From Asticcacaulis sp. (GTDB lineage: Bacteria > Pseudomonadota > Alphaproteobacteria > Caulobacterales > Caulobacteraceae), in assembly GCA_024707255.1 (NCBI GenBank), contig JANQAC010000002.1, positions 1,048,001 through 1,112,000 of the forward strand: 64,000 bases of DNA, read 5' to 3'. Each line of letters opens with the position of its first letter. The stretch's first letter is position 1. Of this stretch, positions 54,812 through 64,000 are shown piece after piece. The position numbers and the translations under genes were made by a program. A model generated the notes under the pieces. That model was given only the letters and a program-made list of their open reading frames with translations. It was not told where the DNA came from and did not search any database.

Positions 54812-55537
54812 TTACGCCTGCGGATCGATTTCCCGCCAGCCCATATCCGTCAGGCCCTCCAGCGGACGATAGCGCGCCTTGTAATCCATCTTCGGGCTGT
54901 TTTTCACCCAGTAACCGAGATAGACATGGTCATAGCCGGCGCGGCTGGCCTGATCGATATGATCGAGGATGATGTAGCGGCCGAGGCTGCGCGACATCAA
55001 ATCCGGATCATAGAAACTGTAAACGAGGGACAGGCCATCATTCAGTGCATCGACCAGCACGCAGGCGACCAGTTGCCCGTTCAGCCGGTATTCGATCATG
55101 TGGGTGCGGACGAGGGTGTCCTCGACCATGGCGACCAGGTCCGGCCAGCTCATGTCCATCATGCCGCCATCGGGGTGACGCGCCTTGAGATAGCGCTGCA
55201 ACAGGTCGAACTGCTCGCGGCTGGCCTCGGCCTCGACGAATGCCTTGGCGAGGTCAGTATTGGCCTTGACTACCCGCCGGTCGGATTTCGACAGCTCGTA
55301 ACGCTTGACCGGAATGCGCACGCTCTGGCAGGCATGGCAGGTCTGGCAGGCGGGGCGATAGGCGATATTCTGAGAGCGCCGGAAACCGATGGCGGACAAC
55401 TGATCGTTGACGCTGATGGCTTCGAGCGGCGGCAGGTGAACAAAGACCTTGCGTTCTTCCTGACCGGGCAGATAGGGGCACGGACCGGGAATGGTCAGGT
55501 AGTATCTGAGCTTTCGGCCTGGGAAATGCTCGCTCAT
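54812..55537 (-). CDS. bpt: Aspartate/glutamate leucyl/arginyl-transferase
   Basis: 241-residue aminoacyl-tRNA-protein transferase of the N-end rule, adding Leu or Arg to N-terminal Asp/Glu. The family start LRYYLTIPGPCPYLPGQEERKVF and the Cys cluster ACQTCHACQSVRIP are diagnostic. The products feed the ClpS-ClpA degradation pathway. It is convergent with parC, separated by the repeat. Confidence 0.93.
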   Translation of the reverse strand: MSEHFPGRKLRYYLTIPGPCPYLPGQEERKVFVHLPPLEAISVNDQLSAIGFRRSQNIAYRPACQTCHACQSVRIPVKRYELSKSDRRVVKANTDLAKAFVEAEASREQFDLLQRYLKARHPDGGMMDMSWPDLVAMVEDTLVRTHMIEYRLNGQLVACVLVDALNDGLSLVYSFYDPDLMSRSLGRYIILDHIDQASRAGYDHVYLGYWVKNSPKMDYKARYRPLEGLTDMGWREIDPQA

Positions 55538-55648
55538 CTTACGCCGTACAAATCCTGTTCCTGCGCGGACAATACCGCCACTACAGTTTGAACCTAAAAT
55601 GCGTCGGTCGGCAAGCGCAAATGCCTAAATCTCTTGCGCCAAAAACCT

Positions 55649-56542
55649 TTACTGAGGCAGGACGGGCGCCTCTCTCAGCAGCACGATGGCAATGCGGCGA
55701 TTGCCGGCCAGTGACGGGTCATCCGGGTAGAGCGGTTCCTTCGCCGCCTTGCCGGAAACCATGGCGATGCGGTCCTGATCGACGCCGGCCGATTGCAGAA
55801 TGGCGCGCGACGCATCGGCGCGGGCGCTGGAAAGCGACCAGTCGCGCGGGTTCTGCCCGGCCTGGCCGGGCGACCCGGAGGTGTGGCCGGTAATCGAAAT
55901 CCGGTTCGGCAACTGGTTGATCACCTTGGCGACGGCGCGCAGCAGTATCTTGGCGCGATCATTGGGCTGGGTCGAGTTTTCGTTGAACATCGAACGGCCT
56001 TCCTGGTCGATCAACTGGATGCGCAGACCCTCCGGCGTCTGGTCAACGAGAATATTCTTCGACAGTTCGGCCAGTTCCGGCATGTCCTGCAGGGCCTGGC
56101 GCAGGGATTCGGCCGCGCTCTGGAAGGACTGCTGCTCGCGGCGTTGCGCGTCCGATTCGTCCGAGGTGTCGGCAGTGGCGCCGGCGCCCTTGGTTTCGGT
56201 GGCGGTGCCGTCGCTGTCCTGGGTTTCGGGTGGCTTGGGCGCCATCTGCTCGATGAAAGACATGGTGCCTTCATTCTTGTCGCCGTCCTTGCCGAGCGCC
56301 CGGCCGCCCAGGATTCCCCCGGAACCGGAGGTCGATTGCGACACATTGGCCGGTGCGAAATAATCCGCCACGCCACGCTTCTGTTCGGGCGAGGTGGTAT
56401 TGATCAGCCACATCAGCAGGAAGAAGGCCATCATCGCCGTCACGAAGTCGGCATAGGCGACCTTCCAGGCACCACCGTGGTGGCCGCCGCCGGAGACTTT
56501 TTTGACTTTCTTGATGACGACGGGGGCGTCGCGGCTGGCCAT
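55649..56542 (-). CDS. motB: Flagellar motor stator protein MotB
   Basis: 297-residue stator subunit. One N-terminal transmembrane helix with the proton-relay Asp in YADFVTAMMAFFLLMW (D32), a linker and a C-terminal OmpA-like peptidoglycan-binding domain (ISITGHTSGSPGQ, SLSSARADASRAILQSAGVD). No motA lies nearby, as in Caulobacter, where motA and motB are unlinked. Confidence 0.93.
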   Translation of the reverse strand: MASRDAPVVIKKVKKVSGGGHHGGAWKVAYADFVTAMMAFFLLMWLINTTSPEQKRGVADYFAPANVSQSTSGSGGILGGRALGKDGDKNEGTMSFIEQMAPKPPETQDSDGTATETKGAGATADTSDESDAQRREQQSFQSAAESLRQALQDMPELAELSKNILVDQTPEGLRIQLIDQEGRSMFNENSTQPNDRAKILLRAVAKVINQLPNRISITGHTSGSPGQAGQNPRDWSLSSARADASRAILQSAGVDQDRIAMVSGKAAKEPLYPDDPSLAGNRRIAIVLLREAPVLPQ

Positions 56543-56588
56543 GACTCAATGCTCTCGTAAAACTGCCTTCAACCTAGCCGGATTATCG

Positions 56589-56603
56589 TTAACAGCCTGT
56601 TTA
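56589..56603 (-). promoter_or_regulatory. Possible CtrA box upstream of motB
   Basis: On the minus strand TAAA-N7-TTAAC matches the Caulobacter CtrA consensus TTAA-N7-TTAAC with one mismatch, 46 bases before the motB start. Confidence 0.3.
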
Positions 56604-56686
56604 GGATGTTAAGACTCAGGACAGTTTGCGCAAAAAATCATTTGCCGGAGTTGCTTTGCCGGGCTGCGTCATTTACCTCCATACGC

Positions 56687-57193
56687 ATGGATTTGAAACA
56701 CACCGAGACGGGCATGGACAGGAAGGCATTGCGTCATGCCATGGGCGGTTTCGCCACCGGCGTCTGCGTGATTACCGTTGCCGATCCGGATCATGTCGAT
56801 GGTCATGTGGTCGGGATGACGGCCAATTCCTTCAGTTCGGTATCGCTCGATCCGCCGCTGGTGCAGTGGTGCCTTGATTTGAAAGCGCACCGCTACGCGC
56901 TCTATGCTCAGGCGCAGAGCTTCGGCATCAATATACTGAGCGCCGGCCATGAGGCCCTATCGCGCCGGTTCGCGCGGGAAAACGCCCATATCGTGCCGGA
57001 GGAAGGGCTTACCCACGCCCATGATCCGCTGAAGATCAAGGATGTTGTCGGCTATTTTGCCTGTGATCTCTATGAATCGCGCCTGGTCGGCGATCACCTG
57101 GTCATAGTCGGTGAGGTCCGGCATTTCGAAAGCGACCCGGTGCAAGCTGGCCTGACCTTTTTCAAGGGCAAATACGGACAAATTGGAGTTTAA
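56687..57193 (+). CDS. Flavin reductase-like (FMN-binding) protein
   Basis: 168 residues from ATG 56687 (an ATG at 56714 is also possible). The flavin-binding motif GVCVITV and GMTANSFSSVSLDPPLVQWC are typical of the flavin reductase / HpaC family, which supplies reduced flavin to a monooxygenase. No monooxygenase partner is adjacent. The next gene begins four bases after the stop. Confidence 0.85.
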   Translation: MDLKHTETGMDRKALRHAMGGFATGVCVITVADPDHVDGHVVGMTANSFSSVSLDPPLVQWCLDLKAHRYALYAQAQSFGINILSAGHEALSRRFARENAHIVPEEGLTHAHDPLKIKDVVGYFACDLYESRLVGDHLVIVGEVRHFESDPVQAGLTFFKGKYGQIGV

Positions 57194-57196
57194 GTC

Positions 57197-58069
57197 ATGA
57201 GATTATGTTTCGCAGGTCTGGGGATCATGGGCGCGCCGATGGCGGGCCATCTGGTCAAGGCCGGTCACAAGGTCAACGGCTTCAACCGCACGCACCAGAA
57301 GGCGCTCGACTGGGCGAAAGAATACGGAATGCATGCGGAAGCGACGCTCGGCACAGCGCTTTTGGGCGCCGAGGCCCTGATCCTGTGCGTCGGCCGTGAT
57401 GAGGATGTCCGCCAGGCGGTCCTGAATGCGATTTCGCACATGAAGCCGGGCTCGCTGATCATTGACCACACCACGACCTCGGCGAAATTGTCACGTGAAC
57501 TGGCGGCGGTATGTGCTGAGAAACACATCACTTTTTATGATGCGCCGGTATCGGGCGGACAGGCCGGCGCGGTCAATGGCCAGTTGTCGGTCATGGTCGG
57601 CGGCGATGAGGCGCGCTATCCCGAAGTCGTGGAACTGACCAAAGCCTACACCAAGTCGATCACGCGTCTGGGGGAGGCCGGCGCCGGCCAGATGGCCAAG
57701 ATGGCCAACCAGATCGCCATTGCCGGCGCGGTTCAGGGCGTGGCCGAGGCGCTGCATTTCACCAAATGCGCCGGGCTTGATCCGGACCTGGTCTTCAACG
57801 CCATTTCGGCGGGTGCGGCCGGTTCGTGGCAGATGTCGAACCGCTGGGCCACCATGGCGAAGGACGAATACGAGTTCGGCTTTGCGGTCGACTGGATGCG
57901 CAAGGATCTGGGGATAGCGCTCGACGAAGCGCGGGCCAATGGCGCGCATCTGTCCGTGGCGGCGCTGGTCGATCAGTTCTATTCCGAGGTCCAGGCCATG
58001 GGCGGACAGCGGTGGGATACATCCAGCCTGCACGCCCGTCTTGAAGCCCGTCGCCAAAAAAGCAAGTAG
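57197..58069 (+). CDS. NAD(P)-dependent 3-hydroxyisobutyrate-dehydrogenase-family oxidoreductase
   Basis: 290 residues. Rossmann motif GLGIMGAPMAGHL, substrate motif APVSGGQAGAVNGQLSVMVGG and catalytic Lys in AGQMAKMANQI identify the beta-hydroxyacid dehydrogenase family (tartronate-semialdehyde reductase and relatives). The exact substrate cannot be told. It is probably cotranscribed with the flavin reductase-like gene. Confidence 0.88.
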   Translation: MRLCFAGLGIMGAPMAGHLVKAGHKVNGFNRTHQKALDWAKEYGMHAEATLGTALLGAEALILCVGRDEDVRQAVLNAISHMKPGSLIIDHTTTSAKLSRELAAVCAEKHITFYDAPVSGGQAGAVNGQLSVMVGGDEARYPEVVELTKAYTKSITRLGEAGAGQMAKMANQIAIAGAVQGVAEALHFTKCAGLDPDLVFNAISAGAAGSWQMSNRWATMAKDEYEFGFAVDWMRKDLGIALDEARANGAHLSVAALVDQFYSEVQAMGGQRWDTSSLHARLEARRQKSK

Positions 58070-58152
58070 GCTCATCGCTTCACGCGCTTGTTAATTCTAA
58101 AAGCGTATGGTTGCGACTAACCTCCCTCGCAACGAAACGGCGAGGAATAACC

Positions 58153-58626
58153 ATGGCGAAAAACACAATCTGCATCTGGTATGACAAGGACGCTGAAGCT
58201 GCGGCCCGTTTTTATGCCGAGGTATTCCCTGACAGCGCCGTAACGGCCGTCCATAAGGCGCCCGGCGATTATCCCTCCGGCAAGGCCGGCGATGTGCTGA
58301 CGGTCGAATTTACCGTGGCGGGCGTTGCCTGTCTCGGCCTAAATGGTGGCCCGGTCTTCACGCATACAGAAGCTTTTTCCTTCCAGATCGCCACCGATAA
58401 TCAGGCGGAGACCGATCGCTACTGGGATGCCATTGTCGGCAATGGCGGGCAGGAAAGCGAATGCGGCTGGTGCAAGGACAAATGGGGCATTTCCTGGCAG
58501 ATCACGCCACGCACCCTGACCGATGCGCTGGCGGCCGGCGGCGATGAAGCCAAACGCGCTTTCGCCGCCATGATGACCATGAAAAAGATCGACGTTGCCG
58601 CCATCGATGCCGCCCGGCGCGGCTAG
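58153..58626 (+). CDS. VOC-superfamily (PhnB-like) protein
   Basis: 157 residues from ATG 58153. The repeated beta-alpha-beta-beta-beta pattern with FYAEVFPDSAVTAVHK, EFTVAGVACLGLNGGPVF and a Trp-rich tail (CGWCKDKWGISWQITPRTL) matches the PhnB/3-demethylubiquinone-like VOC group. Often metal-binding; function unassigned. It ends four bases into the convergent DUF1223 gene. Confidence 0.85.
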   Translation: MAKNTICIWYDKDAEAAARFYAEVFPDSAVTAVHKAPGDYPSGKAGDVLTVEFTVAGVACLGLNGGPVFTHTEAFSFQIATDNQAETDRYWDAIVGNGGQESECGWCKDKWGISWQITPRTLTDALAAGGDEAKRAFAAMMTMKKIDVAAIDAARRG

Positions 58627-59321
58627 TTGGTGACCGCCGAAAGGATAGGCCCGCCTGTGCCGGACTGGACCAGCACCGCCGTTTTCAATCCCGGCATACG
58701 GGCCTTAGGTAAGGTGAAATCTGTCGCCTGACCCGAAAACGTGCCGAGGCGGATCAGTTCGCGGACCACATTACGGTGGGGCAGGGTCCGGCCGGCATTT
58801 TCCCCGCGGTTGACCGGCACCTCCACAACTCTTGGATCGTAGCGCACCAGCCAGACGGTTGCCGGCTGTGTGCCTGTGGCGGCGATTGTGACCTTTTCCG
58901 TGTCTAGCCGGATGGCCGGACCCGCAGGGTCTTTTTTCGCCGCCGCGATCAGGGGCATAACATTGGCCAGGCTCTGGCCGGTCGTATCCCGGCGGCCATT
59001 AATGACCATCTGAGGCGTAAACACACCGCCATGATGCAGGCCCTTGGCGTAGTCATATTGTCGCTGGGTATTGGCCGGGCTGGCGAAGGTGTCTTTCCAG
59101 CCCAAATAGTCCCAGTAGATAACGCCAAAGCTCAGGGCCAGCACATCCTGGCGGTCGGCGAGCTGGTTCAGGGTGGCGTTTGCCGGCGGGCAGGAGGAGC
59201 AGCCCTGGCTGGTGAACAACTCGACGACGACCGGTTGCGATGGTTCGGGCGCGGCTTTTGCGCAGCCGGTCATGGCCGGTAAAATAAGTGCGAGCAGAGT
59301 GTTGCGTATAAATCGGGACAT
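58623..59321 (-). CDS. DUF1223 thioredoxin-like exported protein
   Basis: 232 residues with a signal peptide (or lipobox MTGC) and the DUF1223 pattern VVELFTSQGCSSCPPANATL, WDYLGWKDTFASPANTQRQ and TPQMVINGR. The CSSC motif suggests a thiol/disulphide fold, but redox activity is not proven. Function unknown. Confidence 0.85.
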   Translation of the reverse strand: MSRFIRNTLLALILPAMTGCAKAAPEPSQPVVVELFTSQGCSSCPPANATLNQLADRQDVLALSFGVIYWDYLGWKDTFASPANTQRQYDYAKGLHHGGVFTPQMVINGRRDTTGQSLANVMPLIAAAKKDPAGPAIRLDTEKVTIAATGTQPATVWLVRYDPRVVEVPVNRGENAGRTLPHRNVVRELIRLGTFSGQATDFTLPKARMPGLKTAVLVQSGTGGPILSAVTN

Positions 59322-59359
59322 GCCGGATTATACGCCGCGACCTGTCATCCGGTTACATC

Positions 59360-59899
59360 TTAATGGCTGGTCGGTTGCGCTGCCCGTTTCTCGACATAAC
59401 GTTGCAGGGTGCGGCTGTAGCTGTCATCGAACTGCACCAGCGTGATGTCGTCGAATGGCCATTCGACCTCGTCGGCTTGCCAGTTACCGCCGGGATCGAT
59501 CGCCTTGATCACCACGCAATCGGCCTCGATCGTATCGACCGTGCCCACCTCGGTGCCGTCCTCAGCCGAAACGACGACGAACTTTTCCTTGAACTGCAAT
59601 GACTTGAAAAGGTCCTGCCAGCCGCCGAGCCGCACCCAGCCATAGCGCTTGGTGCGCTTGACGCTGTTGAAGTCGAGAATCTTCATCTGGTCGTCGTGAT
59701 AATCGGAAACCTCTACGGCCTCGACTGTTTCCACGGGCGCGACCAGCGCCCCGACATCCTGCCATTCATGGATGGCTTGCAGCAGAACCAGAGCCGAACT
59801 TAGGGCAATGATAAAACCTTCATGCTCGCCGTCAGCCAGGGTCAGGCGCACATAGATGCCGGCATTGAGGGCCTTTTGCAGGTCTTTGTAGATGTCCAT
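59360..59899 (-). CDS. Hypothetical protein, possible tandem Sm/PRC-like barrels
   Basis: 179 residues of alternating strands. Two similar stretches (YVRLTLADGEHEGFIIAL and VVVSAEDGTEVGTVDTI with GWVRLGGWQDLF) could be two small beta-barrels. No signal or membrane segment. It lies one base after hemB on the same strand, so it may be cotranscribed. Family not recognised. Confidence 0.55.
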   Translation of the reverse strand: MDIYKDLQKALNAGIYVRLTLADGEHEGFIIALSSALVLLQAIHEWQDVGALVAPVETVEAVEVSDYHDDQMKILDFNSVKRTKRYGWVRLGGWQDLFKSLQFKEKFVVVSAEDGTEVGTVDTIEADCVVIKAIDPGGNWQADEVEWPFDDITLVQFDDSYSRTLQRYVEKRAAQPTSH

Positions 59900-59900
59900 C

Positions 59901-60902
<1,002 letters not shown>

Positions 60903-60982
60903 GGGCGAACTCGAAAAGGCTTGCGGGAGCTTTAGGCCGATTGCAGGTAGCTATCAAGGCTCAAGCGTTGCGACAAACGGCT

Positions 60983-61813
60983 CTATATGAAGGTTGCGAT
61001 TAGAAGACCTTCGTCGCACATACTCAGCAGCCGGCCATCCGACATGCCCCGTAAAGCCTTTCCCGAAATAGACGGCGCTTTACTGACTGTGCCTGTTACC
61101 CTGTTAAAAGCAAAAACTTCGTCTCTTGGCTTGCTAAAATCTTGGTTGTCTGGATAAGGACCAACGAAGAACGCTGTGTCCCCACGGCATGTGATGGCGC
61201 CTGAACCGTGGAGTTGTTGTGGTGTTGGCACGACCTTCTGTGTGTGGCTCTCCAGGTCGAGCTCAACCCATTCGAAATGCGAGTATGCGCAAAATGCGAG
61301 GCGGTTTGGGCCCAGAGGACACATCGCGTAACAGTCTCCTATGTCAACCGCATTACTGACGCTGCTCGTGTACCCCCACAGATACGCTCCGTCGTGGCTA
61401 AGTATACAAAGCCCCTCAATAGAAAGGCCTTGCGGAGAGCCGAAAATGCCTTCGTCGAAATAACTGACAGCGATGAAATTTTTAAGGACCAATACATCCT
61501 TTACACCATCGCCGACCGAAAAAGCGTTTAGAATTTCACCGCCTTTTGGGTCTATGACCCATGCATTTATCTCTCCGACTTCAACTATACGAGAGATCAC
61601 GACCAGTGCGTTATCTCCTATCCATCGCACCATTGCGTATGGCAAATCGACAGGCATAGGGAAATTAACATGGTCTGTAAGTAATCGCAGACCTTCGTCA
61701 CTTTCGATGATAGCGATCCAGTTGCCATTGTCATCAAGATCGAACCCCTGCCAACTTATGCGGTCAGTGGAAAATGGGAGTGAGATGATTTTTGTTGAAG
61801 GGCGAAAAGTCAT
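60983..61813 (-). CDS. Cytoplasmic beta-propeller-like hypothetical protein, AT-richer
   Basis: 276 residues of repeated strand patterns (GNWIAIIESDEGLRLLTDH, FIAVSYFDEGIFG, LCILSHDGAYLWGY). No signal peptide. Base composition looks lower in GC than its neighbours. It overlaps the DUF1697 gene stop by four bases, so they may be cotranscribed. I recognise no family; a WD/NHL-like propeller is possible. It may have been horizontally acquired. Confidence 0.5.
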   Translation of the reverse strand: MTFRPSTKIISLPFSTDRISWQGFDLDDNGNWIAIIESDEGLRLLTDHVNFPMPVDLPYAMVRWIGDNALVVISRIVEVGEINAWVIDPKGGEILNAFSVGDGVKDVLVLKNFIAVSYFDEGIFGSPQGLSIEGLCILSHDGAYLWGYTSSVSNAVDIGDCYAMCPLGPNRLAFCAYSHFEWVELDLESHTQKVVPTPQQLHGSGAITCRGDTAFFVGPYPDNQDFSKPRDEVFAFNRVTGTVSKAPSISGKALRGMSDGRLLSMCDEGLLIATFI

Positions 61814-62376
61814 TTTGAAAGCTCCGCAGCCATGTCTCTCAAGGTCTCGACCGTATTCAAATTACGGGCGGTCATATCGGCCTTGACGGCGCGACCAAGC
61901 TTCTCGGCCATCTTCGAGCGGCCAATGCCTTCCGGCGCATAGAGATACATCAATTCATTTGTGATTTCACAGGCTTCACTATCGGCTTTCAGGCTATCCA
62001 GCAGGTCACGATCAACCTTCGTCGGCGGCGCCTTGAAGAAGAATACATGCTGCGCCTTTCCCTGATGTTCATGATCGCGGAACGGGTTTTCCGCCAGCAC
62101 CTTTTCCAGATGCTTTAGCGTGATCAGGAAGATCGACGGGCGAAACCCAAAGCCGTTCTCGACCAGATCGCCGATCAACTTTTCCAGCGCGGCCTCATCC
62201 AAATCAGAGCGAAACAGCACATTGCCGCTGGCGATATAGGTCTTCACGTCCGTCAGCCCGGCCGCCAGCATAACCTTGGTCAGGTCCTTCATCGGCAGCT
62301 TGTTATTGCCGCCGACATTGATGCCGCGAAACAGGCATATCCAGACTTTCGACACGGTATCCTCCAACTGCGACAA
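61810..62376 (-). CDS. DUF1697 domain protein
   Basis: 188-residue protein with the DUF1697 start WICLFRGINVGGNNKLPMKD and the tail ENPFRDHEHQGKAQHVFFF. The family is common in bacteria and has no settled function. Good match, so the family call is firm. Confidence 0.85.
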   Translation of the reverse strand: MSQLEDTVSKVWICLFRGINVGGNNKLPMKDLTKVMLAAGLTDVKTYIASGNVLFRSDLDEAALEKLIGDLVENGFGFRPSIFLITLKHLEKVLAENPFRDHEHQGKAQHVFFFKAPPTKVDRDLLDSLKADSEACEITNELMYLYAPEGIGRSKMAEKLGRAVKADMTARNLNTVETLRDMAAELSK

Positions 62377-62460
62377 TCTGCGCAGTCCTTCTTAGCAAAA
62401 ACTCTGGATATTTGAATGGATATGTCACAAAGTGGCTATCAATGTTGTCGGCAGGGTTAT

Positions 62461-62480
62461 TTCAAGCCTGCAGGCTTGAA
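62461..62480 (+). promoter_or_regulatory. Perfect 20-bp palindrome upstream of hemA
   Basis: TTCAAGCCTGCAGGCTTGAA is its own reverse complement and lies 69 bases before the hemA ATG. This length by chance is unlikely. It may be a dimeric-regulator operator; no regulator gene is adjacent. Confidence 0.45.
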
Positions 62481-62548
62481 TGAAGGCCAGCAAAGCGCTA
62501 TTTCGCCGGTCAGATTTGCGGTTTCGCGTGAGGCCGTCGGAGTTTGAT

Positions 62549-63772
62549 ATGAACTATAATGCCGCTTTCGAGGCCGCTGTAGAAGCTGTTCGCGCCGAAG
62601 GGCGCTATCGTGTGTTCGCCAATCTGAAGCGTCACGCCGGCCAGTTTCCGCGCGCCACCTGGATCAGGGAAGACGGCAGCGAGCAGGATGTCACCGTCTG
62701 GTGCTCGAACGACTATCTCGGCCAGGGGCAGAACCCCGTCGTGATGAACGCCATGCACGAGGCCATTGACGCGGTCGGTTCCGGTTCCGGCGGCACGCGC
62801 AATATCTCCGGCACCACCTGGTATCACAACGCCCTCGAAGCCGAACTTGCCGACCTGCACCACAAGGAAGCCGCGCTGGTCTTCACCTCCGGCTATGTCG
62901 CCAACGAAGCGACCCTGACCACGCTCTACAAGGTTCTGCCGGGGCTGATCATCTTCTCGGACGAACTGAACCACGCCTCGATGATCCAGGGTATCCGCAA
63001 TGGCCGCGGCGAGCGCCATGTGTTCCGCCATAACGATCTCGAACACCTCGAAGACTTGCTGAAAGCCGCACCGGCCAATGCGCCGAAACTGATCGCCTTT
63101 GAATCCGTCTATTCGATGGACGGCGATATCTCCGACGTGCGTGGCACCGTGGCCCTGGCCAAGAAGTACAACGCCCTGACCTATATCGACGAAGTCCACG
63201 CGGTCGGCCTCTATGGCGAACGCGGCGCCGGTGTGGCCGAACGCGACGGCATCATGGGCGAGATCGACATCATCGAAGGCACGCTTGGCAAGGCGTTCGG
63301 CATGATGGGCGGCTATATCGCCGGCACCTCAGCCATGGTCGATGCCATCCGCCTGTGGGCCTCGGGCTTCATCTTCACCACCTCGCTGCCACCCGCGGTC
63401 ATGGCCGGCGCCGCCGCTTCGGTGAAGTATCTGAAAGAACATAACGAAAAGCGCGTCGCCCATCAGGAGCGCGCCCAGACCCTGCTGAAGAAGCTGCGTG
63501 CTGTTGGGATCGCCACCTTCCCGACGCAGTCGCATATCGTGCCGGTGCTGGTGGGGAACGCCAAGCACTGCAAGATGGTCTCGGACATGCTGCTCAATGA
63601 CTTTGGCATCTATGTCCAGCCGATCAACTACCCGACCGTGCCCAAGGGCACCGAGCGCCTGCGTTTTACGCCATCACCGGATCATACGGATGAGATGATC
63701 GATCATCTGGTCGAGTCTATGGACAAGCTCTGGACCATGTGCAACGTCGCCCGCCTGCCGGCTGTGGCGTAA
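62549..63772 (+). CDS. hemA: 5-Aminolevulinate synthase
   Basis: 407-residue PLP enzyme of the Shemin (C4) pathway, joining glycine and succinyl-CoA; this pathway marks alphaproteobacteria. Motifs [23 protein letters not shown] and the PLP Lys K248 in EGTLGKAFG are visible. ATG 62549 has GGAG upstream; the longer frame to 62480 begins in the palindrome and is rejected. It supplies the substrate of HemB. Confidence 0.97.
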   Translation: MNYNAAFEAAVEAVRAEGRYRVFANLKRHAGQFPRATWIREDGSEQDVTVWCSNDYLGQGQNPVVMNAMHEAIDAVGSGSGGTRNISGTTWYHNALEAELADLHHKEAALVFTSGYVANEATLTTLYKVLPGLIIFSDELNHASMIQGIRNGRGERHVFRHNDLEHLEDLLKAAPANAPKLIAFESVYSMDGDISDVRGTVALAKKYNALTYIDEVHAVGLYGERGAGVAERDGIMGEIDIIEGTLGKAFGMMGGYIAGTSAMVDAIRLWASGFIFTTSLPPAVMAGAAASVKYLKEHNEKRVAHQERAQTLLKKLRAVGIATFPTQSHIVPVLVGNAKHCKMVSDMLLNDFGIYVQPINYPTVPKGTERLRFTPSPDHTDEMIDHLVESMDKLWTMCNVARLPAVA

Positions 63773-63799
63773 GCATAATAATCAACAATTGGGTTTGTC

Positions 63800-64000
63800 G
63801 TGAATAGATATCAAACTCAATGGGCCGCACAGTTTGCAGTAGCATCGGAGCTTTGTAAACGGGGATATGATGTTGCTTTTACTGTAGGTAATCAAACTCC
63901 AGATGCGGATATTATTGCGATTGGCCCTGACAGCCATCAGCCGATAATGATTGATGTTAAAGGACAATCTACGCCAAATTTTTGGCGCATTCGTGAAAAG
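63800..64000 (+). CDS. Partial AT-rich nuclease-like protein, cut by window edge
   Basis: A GTG at 63800 opens an uninterrupted frame to the window end (67 codons). The N terminus QTQWAAQFAVASELCKRGYD and TPDADIIAIG then MIDVKGQS form a D-x-D ... D-x-K pattern seen in PD-(D/E)XK endonuclease-like proteins. GC content is clearly lower than the core genome. It is incomplete, so the family call is a guess. Confidence 0.5.
   Translation, partial: MNRYQTQWAAQFAVASELCKRGYDVAFTVGNQTPDADIIAIGPDSHQPIMIDVKGQSTPNFWRIREK

Overview
This 64 kb window is a chromosomal segment of an alphaproteobacterium, most likely a member of the Caulobacteraceae (Asticcacaulis, Caulobacter or Brevundimonas type). The evidence is GC-rich coding sequence, a C4-pathway 5-aminolevulinate synthase, the conserved order rpoZ - spoT/rsh - pyrE - pdxJ - acpS - lepB - rnc - era - recO - parC, a flagellin cluster with sigma-54 promoters and a FlaEY-like protein, and a dispersed palindromic repeat of a kind I recall from this family. 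The genus is an inference.

Layout. 1-12 kb: mixed signalling and envelope genes (tandem-receiver regulator, FAD-linked 2-hydroxyacid dehydrogenase, Nudix hydrolase, a 46-residue secreted Cys peptide, a hybrid histidine kinase, an SPFH/NfeD pair, a beta-barrel protein, cytochrome c, ogt, a single-domain response regulator, a serine hydrolase). 12-19 kb: flagellar filament cluster with three 276-residue flagellins, FlaG and a ~996-residue FlaEY-like protein. Two flagellins have clear sigma-54 promoters surrounded by CGGCAA/TTGCCG repeats. 19-28 kb: envelope proteins, ssb, gyrA, coaD, two-domain housekeeping genes, hspQ and tRNA-Lys. 28-42 kb: tgt-queA, a paralogous pair of small proteins, ppiB, rlmE, sugE, guaB, rsmB, guaA, a SLATT-like 2TM protein, glutaminyl cyclotransferase and leuA behind an apparent leucine attenuator. 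42-55 kb: the conserved rpoZ-to-parC block, with a small L7/L12-like gene after rsh and a GGDEF gene before parC. 55-64 kb: bpt, motB, assorted enzymes, hemB, hemA and, at the right edge, an AT-rich truncated nuclease-like gene that may begin an island.

Sequence quality matters for reading this window. At least eight genes, including guaA, guaB, queA and rsmB, are broken by single-base indels, mostly in homopolymers. In every case removing or adding one base restores a full-length family member, so I treat them as intact genes with probable sequencing errors and give the whole-gene span.

The most interesting regulatory finding is the leuA leader: a 17-codon peptide with four Leu codons followed by a hairpin and seven U, with a competing hairpin that spans the leader stop codon. 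Other leads are GyrA and ParC both lacking the quinolone-anchoring serine, a perfect 20-bp palindrome before hemA, the CxCx5CxC secreted peptide and the lone SLATT-like protein. I saw no CRISPR array, insertion sequence, prophage or rRNA operon.
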